Shown here: positions 59,176-64,000 of the stretch, in pieces
Layout of the letters: each line of letters opens with the position of its first letter
How positions within the stretch are numbered: position 1 is the stretch's first letter
The notes under the pieces: generated by a model
Told to the model about the DNA's origin: nothing
Databases searched by the model: none
Seen by the model: the letters and a program-made list of their open reading frames with translations, nothing else
DNA from: Amycolatopsis rubida
Lineage (GTDB): Bacteria > Actinomycetota > Actinomycetes > Mycobacteriales > Pseudonocardiaceae
Direction of reading: 5' to 3'
DNA: 64,000 bases
Assembly: GCF_900115345.1 (NCBI RefSeq)
Contig: NZ_FOWC01000002.1
Span: 1,054,001 to 1,118,000, forward strand
Made by a program: the position numbers and the translations under genes

Positions 59176-59232
59176 GCTTGCCTCCTCGCCTCGCTGCTGG
59201 CGACCCTAGGAGGTTTGCCGGGCAGTACGTTC

Positions 59233-59276
59233 GTGCGCGCGGACGAATCCGGGGCGGCAGATCTATCCGCGCGCAC
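59233..59276. promoter_or_regulatory. 11-bp inverted repeat in divergent promoter of deacylase operon
   Basis: GTGCGCGCGGA and TCCGCGCGCAC are perfect inverted copies separated by 22 bases, giving three helical turns between centres. They lie between the deacylase operon and the VOC gene and are a good candidate for a PucR or looping operator. Confidence 0.5.
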
Positions 59277-59327
59277 AAACCGGAATTCGCTGGGCCCGGG
59301 GTGCGCGACGGCCCTAAGCTCGCGCCC

Positions 59328-59711
59328 ATGGCCTGCCGGATCACCGAACTCGTCCTCGACTGCGCCGACCCGCAACGGATGGGTGATTTCTGGTGCGAAG
59401 TCCTCGGCTACGTCGAACTAGGCTGGGACGGCGACGACCTCGAAATCGGCCCGCCCGAAGCCGGTTTCGGCGGCCCGCAGCCGACGTTGATCCTCAGCCG
59501 CGGCACCGACCCGAAACCGGCGAAACTGCCGCTGCACCTGGACGTGAACCCGACCGACCGGGACCAGGACGCCGAACTGGAACGCCTGCTCGCGGCCGGG
59601 GCGCGGCCCGCCGACGTCGGGCAGACCGGGGAGGAGTCGTGGCAGGTGCTCGCGGACCCGGAGGGGAACGTGTTCTGCCTGCTCCGCCGCCGGGTCGATG
59701 CGGTGTCGTGA
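59328..59711 (+). CDS. VOC/glyoxalase-like protein
   Basis: 127 residues from ATG 59328. The two-module vicinal-oxygen-chelate pattern is present: ITELVLDCADPQRMGDFWCEVLGY, then LPLHLDVNPTDRDQDAELERL and WQVLADPEGNVFCLL. Proteins of this small actinobacterial group are annotated as glyoxalase-like, and enzymatic activity is often unproven. It is divergent from the deacylase operon and shares its control region. It ends with Ser-stop inside a TCGTGAGTG terminator. Confidence 0.85.
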   Translation: MACRITELVLDCADPQRMGDFWCEVLGYVELGWDGDDLEIGPPEAGFGGPQPTLILSRGTDPKPAKLPLHLDVNPTDRDQDAELERLLAAGARPADVGQTGEESWQVLADPEGNVFCLLRRRVDAVS

Positions 59712-59750
59712 GTGTTCATTCCGGTGAGAACCGGTAGGAACACTCACGAC
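59705..59750. terminator. bidirectional terminator containing the VOC stop codon
   Basis: Perfect 13-base arms GTCGTGAGTGTTC / GAACACTCACGAC enclose a second stem CCGGT...ACCGG. It lies between convergent genes and belongs to the TCGTGAGTG family. Confidence 0.85.
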
Positions 59751-59758
59751 CCCCAGCG

Positions 59759-60649
59759 CTATGCCAGCCACTCCCCGTACCGAAACGGCCCGGTCCGGAG
59801 CAGGTCGCTGGCGAACTCGAAGCCGTACCCGGTCCGGCCGCGCCGCACCCGGCCCGCCGAGGGCGCGGGGAAATGCGTCGGCAGCAAGACGGAGTCGCCC
59901 GCCTCCGCAAGAATGCGGCTCCGCACCTCCGCCGCCTGCTCCGGTGCGACGCAGTACCTCGTGCTCAGCTCCGGATGCCGGAGCTGCACCCCGTGGTGCA
60001 TCGTGTCCCCGGCGAGCAGCACGCTCCCGGCGCTGCCGCGGACCCGCACGCACACGTTCCCTGGCGTATGCCCGGCTGCCGGAACAAGTTCCGCGTGCTT
60101 GCCCACCACCGCGTCCGGAGCAACGAAGCTCAGCTGTCCAGCCTGCTCGATCGGCAGGACGCTGTCGGCCAGGTAGTCGCCAGTCCGGCGCATCGCCGCC
60201 CCGCCGGCCGCGCTCGACCAGTACCGGAACTCCTCCTCGACCACGAAGTGCGGGACCTCCGGGAAGACCGGTTCCCGCTGCACAGTCACGGCACCAACGT
60301 GATCGGTGTGCAGGTGCGTGAACACGACAGCGTCAACCTCCCGCAGCCCGGTCGCGAGGAACTGCTGCATCCACCGGTCCGGCAGCTGGTCGAACTCCGC
60401 GCGCCGCCGGTCCTTCCCGGCCCCGACGCACGCGTCGACCACCAGCACCTCGTCCGCCGAACAGACGAGGAACGACTGGATGACGAAGACGAGTTTCCCC
60501 GCCGCCCGGTCGAACCACGGTTCCTGGGCGTACCAGCCGGCCAGGTCCGGTTCGAGTCCGGGGAAGAACTCCCCGGGCTCGATCAGCAGCCGGTCGTCCT
60601 CGATGAGGGGAACGACCGCGACGTCACCGAGATCGAACCAGTGCGCCAT
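59759..60649 (-). CDS. metallo-beta-lactamase-fold hydrolase
   Basis: 296 residues. The MBL zinc motif THLHTDHVG (HxHxDH) is clear, with later ligands in AAGHTPG and LAGDTMHH and a final THFPAPS. The group includes lactonases and alkyl-sulfatase-like enzymes. It overlaps the MFS gene by 26 bases, so it is cotranslated with transport of its likely substrate, and a carboxylesterase is the first gene of the same operon. Together they suggest uptake and ester or lactone hydrolysis of an aromatic or similar acid. Confidence 0.85.
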   Translation of the reverse strand: MAHWFDLGDVAVVPLIEDDRLLIEPGEFFPGLEPDLAGWYAQEPWFDRAAGKLVFVIQSFLVCSADEVLVVDACVGAGKDRRRAEFDQLPDRWMQQFLATGLREVDAVVFTHLHTDHVGAVTVQREPVFPEVPHFVVEEEFRYWSSAAGGAAMRRTGDYLADSVLPIEQAGQLSFVAPDAVVGKHAELVPAAGHTPGNVCVRVRGSAGSVLLAGDTMHHGVQLRHPELSTRYCVAPEQAAEVRSRILAEAGDSVLLPTHFPAPSAGRVRRGRTGYGFEFASDLLRTGPFRYGEWLA

Positions 60650-61853
60650 CGCGCTCCCTCCTCGCCTTCGGCCGCACCCGGCTCAACCCCACCGCGCAAG
60701 CGATGGCGACCAGCACTGGAACGGCGGTCGCCAGGACGATCGTCTGTGCCGACAACGCCAGCGCGAGCAAGAGACCCGCGACACCCGGCCCGACGATCGA
60801 CCCGATCCGCCCCAGCGCCGCGGCCCAGCCGACGCCGGTGGTGCGAGTGTGTGCGGGATAGATCGAGACCGCGAGGGTCAACTGGCCGATCTGCCCGGCC
60901 GTGACCCCGAAACCGGCACCGGCCAGCAGCACGAACAGCAGGGTCTCGCCGACCGGCACGGTCGCGACGAGGACCATGCACACGGCCCCGATGGCGGGCA
61001 TCAGGATCAGCGCCCGGGCGATTCCGATCCGCGCGGCCAGCGGGATGAGCACCAGGCCGCCCGCGATCCCGCCGAGGGTGAGGAACGCGAGTCCCAGCGG
61101 AGCCGTACCCGCAGCGAAACCGTATCCGGTGAGCAGCGTCGGCACCCAGGAGATCAGCACGTACGCGGTGATGAAGATGAGGAACGAGAACGCCCAGATG
61201 AGCGACGTCGGCAGGCGCAACCCCGGACCGAACAGCCTGCTCACCTTGGCCTCCTGCTTCGCGTTGCTCTCCACCGAGGGCTCGCGCGTGGGCAGCACCA
61301 CGGCCATGACCGCGGCCAGCGCCAACGGAGCCAGCCCAGCGACGTAGAAAACCCCGGCGGACCCGACGCCGTGCAGCAGCTTCCCGCCGAAGAACCCGCC
61401 GAGGCTGCTCCCGGAAGCAAGCCCGAGGGTCACGGCCACGGAAACCAGCTCCCGACGACCCTCCGCGCTGTGTTTCGTCGCCAGCGCGACCCCGGCAGGC
61501 AGCACCAGTCCGAGGCCCAGCCCGGTGATCAGGCGGGTCGTGGCGAAGACCGGCATGGACTTCAGGTGCAGGATCGCGGCGGTCAGCACGGTCGCGCCCG
61601 CGAAGATCAGGACACCCGTGAGCACCACCGACCGAGCCTTCATGCGGGCACCGATGTAACCCGCGGCCAGATACCCCAGGACAACCCCGATGTTGGTCAG
61701 CACCAACGGCAGAGTGAAGGCGGCGGGAGCGGAACCCCATTCCTGCGACAGTGTCGGGATCGTGAACGACAGTGCGGCAGTGTCGAAGCCGTCCAGCAGG
61801 ACAGCGAGGAAGCAGAGCAGGACAACTGGCCAGTGGATTCCGGGTTTGCTCAT
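60624..61853 (-). CDS. MFS transporter, aromatic acid:H+ symporter-like
   Basis: 409 residues with 12 hydrophobic segments. Helix 1 carries LLDGFDTAALSFTIP, the DGxD motif of the AAHS family, and a basic loop follows helix 2 (GARMKARSV). ATG 61853 overlaps the carboxylesterase stop as ATGA, and TGGAGAA is upstream. It probably imports an aromatic or similar organic acid for the esterase and MBL hydrolase encoded with it. Confidence 0.85.
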   Translation of the reverse strand: MSKPGIHWPVVLLCFLAVLLDGFDTAALSFTIPTLSQEWGSAPAAFTLPLVLTNIGVVLGYLAAGYIGARMKARSVVLTGVLIFAGATVLTAAILHLKSMPVFATTRLITGLGLGLVLPAGVALATKHSAEGRRELVSVAVTLGLASGSSLGGFFGGKLLHGVGSAGVFYVAGLAPLALAAVMAVVLPTREPSVESNAKQEAKVSRLFGPGLRLPTSLIWAFSFLIFITAYVLISWVPTLLTGYGFAAGTAPLGLAFLTLGGIAGGLVLIPLAARIGIARALILMPAIGAVCMVLVATVPVGETLLFVLLAGAGFGVTAGQIGQLTLAVSIYPAHTRTTGVGWAAALGRIGSIVGPGVAGLLLALALSAQTIVLATAVPVLVAIACAVGLSRVRPKARRERDGALVRSR

Positions 61854-63106
61854 GGCGTGTTCTCCAGTGCGTGAGAAGGATTCCCGATCCGGACGCTGTC
61901 GCCGCCCCAGCCCGGCGAGCCCGAGCGGGCGAATCCGGTCCACCACAAGCGCATCTGGGCACCAAGGCGTTCGACGTCAGCCCAGCTTGTTTCGCCCAGC
62001 ATCGGGCTCCCGCGCCAGGATTCCCGGGTGCCTAACAGGAACGGCAGTTCGAGACAGTGGATCGCGCCGTGGCCGCCGTGTTCCGGAGCCCAGTCGAACT
62101 CGTAGGAGTACGCGCCGTACTGCTGTGCCAGCTCACGCGCCGGGCGACCGAAAAGCGGCTCGGTCTGGTCAACGATCGCTTGCCGGATCCCGTCGTCCGG
62201 CAGCCCGATCGCGAACGCCGCGCACTCCCGTGTGGTGTATCCGATCATCAAGTCCGGCAACGGATCGGTCAGTCGCACATCCAGATCGACGATCCCGAAA
62301 GGCGGCCGGGTCGACGTCGGGTCCTTCGCGGCGTGCCATCGGAGAGTGCGCAACTGCGCGGCCAGCAGCTGGTCCACCGAAGCGGTGGCCGGATCTCCGC
62401 CGGCCGCGTCGACGAAATACCGGCCGAGTTCAAGGGCCGCATCACGTTTCTGGATAATCCCAGGGTCCGGAGAACTCTGGACGATCGCCCGCCGGATGAG
62501 CGGACGACTGTCCGGCTTGGACACCAAGGCGAGCGTCGAAAGCGCGCCCGCCGACTGCCCGAAGACGGTGACGTTGCCCGGGTCGCCGCCGAAGGCCGCG
62601 ATGTTGTCCCGCACCCATTCGAGCGCGAGCACCTGGTCCGCCAGGCCGAGATTGCCCTCGCTGACGCCGTCGCAGACCAGGTAACCGAACGCCCCCAGCC
62701 GGTAGTTGACCGACACGACAACCACGTCGCCGTCCGCGGCGAGCCGTCCGCCGTCGTACCAGGCAAGTGTGCCGCCTCCGCTCAGGAAACCGCCGCCGTG
62801 CAGCCACACCAGCACCGGGCGTGCGCCGGTCAGCGCGGGCGTCACGACGGCAAGGTTGAGGCAGTCCTCGGACTGGGGCGGTTCATTCCGCGGCGGCCCC
62901 ATCGCGGCTTCCAGGCGCGAACCGAGCTGCGGGCAGATCGGCCCGGGCAGCACCGCCTCGGAACGCGGCGTGGCCGGTCGCGGCGGCTGGAACCGCTCGG
63001 CGGCGCCGTATCGCACGCCACGGAACCGCAGCAGGCCGTCGTCGCTGTGAACGCCGGTGACCGGACCGGACGGCGGCTGGGCAGTGACAGGCTGGCATTC
63101 GGTCAT
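61850..63106 (-). CDS. type B carboxylesterase / para-nitrobenzyl esterase family
   Basis: 418 residues, somewhat shorter than the usual 490-500 of the family. The oxyanion loop WLHGGGF and nucleophile motif VFGQSAGA are present, along with the NLGLADQVLALEWVRDNIAAFGGDP stretch (quoted in parts: NLGLADQ, ALEWVRDNI, FGGDP). The late His region lies near EFDWAPEHGGHGA. AAAGGAG precedes ATG 63106. There is no signal peptide, so it is likely cytoplasmic. It heads the esterase/MFS/MBL operon. Confidence 0.85.
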   Translation of the reverse strand: MTECQPVTAQPPSGPVTGVHSDDGLLRFRGVRYGAAERFQPPRPATPRSEAVLPGPICPQLGSRLEAAMGPPRNEPPQSEDCLNLAVVTPALTGARPVLVWLHGGGFLSGGGTLAWYDGGRLAADGDVVVVSVNYRLGAFGYLVCDGVSEGNLGLADQVLALEWVRDNIAAFGGDPGNVTVFGQSAGALSTLALVSKPDSRPLIRRAIVQSSPDPGIIQKRDAALELGRYFVDAAGGDPATASVDQLLAAQLRTLRWHAAKDPTSTRPPFGIVDLDVRLTDPLPDLMIGYTTRECAAFAIGLPDDGIRQAIVDQTEPLFGRPARELAQQYGAYSYEFDWAPEHGGHGAIHCLELPFLLGTRESWRGSPMLGETSWADVERLGAQMRLWWTGFARSGSPGWGGDSVRIGNPSHALENTP

Positions 63107-63219
63107 CGCGGCTCTCCTTTGAGCGGGTCCGGCACCTTCGACCCGCAGTCAGGCTAAGAAAGTCCGGAATGCCTGACCAATGCTCTTTGCCGCCCGAGAC
63201 ATGCTTGCCCGGCTATACC

Positions 63220-63417
63220 TCACCGCGAAACGCGGCTCCCCGCCTCGGCCGGTTCCGCGCGCACCATCCGATGCGCGGGCTCGACCCGCTTGCCACCGCC
63301 GGAAAAGACGTCCGAAAGCTTCCCGATCAGCATTCCCAGCAGCGGAAGCCAGATCGGGCACAGCATCAGCACCAGCAATGGTCCCATGATCTTGAAAATC
63401 TCCAGGAATCCGTGCAT
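63220..63417 (-). CDS. small single/double-helix membrane protein downstream of ECF sigma gene
   Basis: 65 residues from ATG 63417, six bases after the sigma-factor stop codon with little ribosome-binding sequence, so translation is probably coupled. Residues 5-35 are strongly hydrophobic (IMGPLLVLMLCPIWLPLLGMLIG), followed by a charged C-terminal tail with KRVEPAHRMVRAEPAE. The layout would suit a membrane-held regulator of the sigma factor, but it has no known anti-sigma motif such as HxxxCxxC. Confidence 0.55.
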   Translation of the reverse strand: MHGFLEIFKIMGPLLVLMLCPIWLPLLGMLIGKLSDVFSGGGKRVEPAHRMVRAEPAEAGSRVSR

Positions 63418-63423
63418 CCCAGC

Positions 63424-63966
63424 TCACGCCTTCTCGGTCTCGGCCAGCAGCGTCGCGAGCGTGCGCACCGCACGGTGCTGCAGCGCCCGGATGCTGTTGG
63501 GGTTCTTGTTCATCGTTTCGGCGACCTCGGCGACGGACAGCCCGGCGAAAAACCGGAGCCGCAGGCACTCGCGCTGCGGTTCGCTGAGGCCGGTCAGGCA
63601 CCGCCGCAGCGCCGCCGCCTCGATGCGGGCCAGTGCGAGCCGGTCGGCTCCGCCGCGGATGTCCGGACCGTCGTGGTCTTTCCCGTCGAGGAGTTCACGC
63701 CGGTAGCGGGCCGACTTGCGGTGGTCGCGCAGCAGGTTGTCGGCGATCGTGTACAGCCAGCCGGTGAACGAGCCGACGTCCGGGCGGAAGTCCGGCAGTT
63801 TCCGCCACGCGCGCAGGAACGCCTCGCTCGTCAGGTCTTCGGCGACCGTCGCCGTCGGCACCCGCATCCGCAGGTAGCGAAAGACCGGCGGCGCGTGTTC
63901 CTGGTAGATGACGGCGAACGCGGCCTGGTCGCCAGACCGCGCCCGCCCCAGCAGCTCCGTCTCCAC
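63424..63966 (-). CDS. ECF-subfamily RNA polymerase sigma factor
   Basis: 180 residues from GTG 63966. Region 2 shows FAVIYQEHAPPVFRYLRMRV and DLTSEAFLRAWRKLPDF, with SFTGWLYTIADN. Region 4 shows LTGLSEPQRECLRLRFFAGL and VAETMNKNPNSIRALQHRAV as the recognition helix-turn-helix. There is no region 1.1 or 3. The next gene encodes a small membrane protein and no classical zinc anti-sigma is visible. Only 34 bases lie upstream in the window, so its promoter is not seen. Confidence 0.95.
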   Translation of the reverse strand: METELLGRARSGDQAAFAVIYQEHAPPVFRYLRMRVPTATVAEDLTSEAFLRAWRKLPDFRPDVGSFTGWLYTIADNLLRDHRKSARYRRELLDGKDHDGPDIRGGADRLALARIEAAALRRCLTGLSEPQRECLRLRFFAGLSVAEVAETMNKNPNSIRALQHRAVRTLATLLAETEKA

Positions 63967-64000
63967 CTGGCCTCAATCCTGCAGCCGCAACGCCGCGACC

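Overview
The window is high-GC actinobacterial DNA with dense, short-gap and stop/start-overlapping genes, C-ending codons, and many GTG starts. The N-succinylamino-acid racemase at 54529-55635 matches, as I remember it, the well-studied Amycolatopsis enzyme in length (368 aa) and in all five catalytic positions, so the source is very probably an Amycolatopsis species. I see no rRNA, tRNA, CRISPR, integrase, transposase or prophage genes.

Layout. 1-4596: edge-truncated unknown protein, secreted esterase, TetX-like monooxygenase divergent from an NCS1 permease. 4565-9762: four overlapping genes forming a J-like / GrpE-like / Hsp70-like / TPR-membrane chaperone operon. 9813-11735: remains of a LacI / sugar ABC permease / GH1 beta-glucosidase locus, broken by several deletions and frameshifts. 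11870-17727: small proteins, a pore-less voltage-sensor-like membrane protein, GH8 glycosidase, VanY-type lipoprotein, and an encapsulin with its DyP peroxidase cargo. 17869-26064: envelope genes (SDR, PAP2, DedA, BlaI/M56 pair, polysaccharide deacetylase, glycosyltransferase, LCP protein, wall-anchored thioester protein). BlaI-type operators flank two of these operons. 26320-34684: APH-like protein, IclR-controlled MFS plus dehydrogenase, secreted protease, a repeat-packed intergenic region, TetR with SnoaL-like protein, secreted amidase. 34697-40307: MacB/LolD-type ABC exporter divergent from a histidine kinase / response regulator pair.

40351-59175 is the most striking part: about 19 kb, all on the minus strand. 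From upstream to downstream it encodes an N-acyl-D-amino-acid deacylase-like amidohydrolase, an M20 deacylase, a GNAT acyltransferase, N-succinylamino-acid racemase, a PucR regulator, two class-A-like and one class-C-like penicillin-binding-fold hydrolases without signal peptides, a complete dipeptide/oligopeptide ABC importer, and a rare fusion of an S9 peptidase with a second class-C-like domain. Read together, these genes suggest import of peptides containing D-residues (for example from peptidoglycan), cytoplasmic cleavage, and D-to-L conversion by succinylation, racemisation and desuccinylation. That physiological reading is inference. The right end holds a VOC protein, an MBL hydrolase / MFS transporter / carboxylesterase operon, and an ECF sigma factor with a small membrane protein.

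Non-coding structure is unusually rich. There is a 196-bp repeat in two copies, each with an 18-bp-arm hairpin. Several long intergenic palindromes are present, one of which sits between 21-bp direct repeats that separate two ABC genes whose stop and start would otherwise overlap. A terminator family recurs in which the repeat itself supplies the last Ser codon and stop codon of four unrelated genes.
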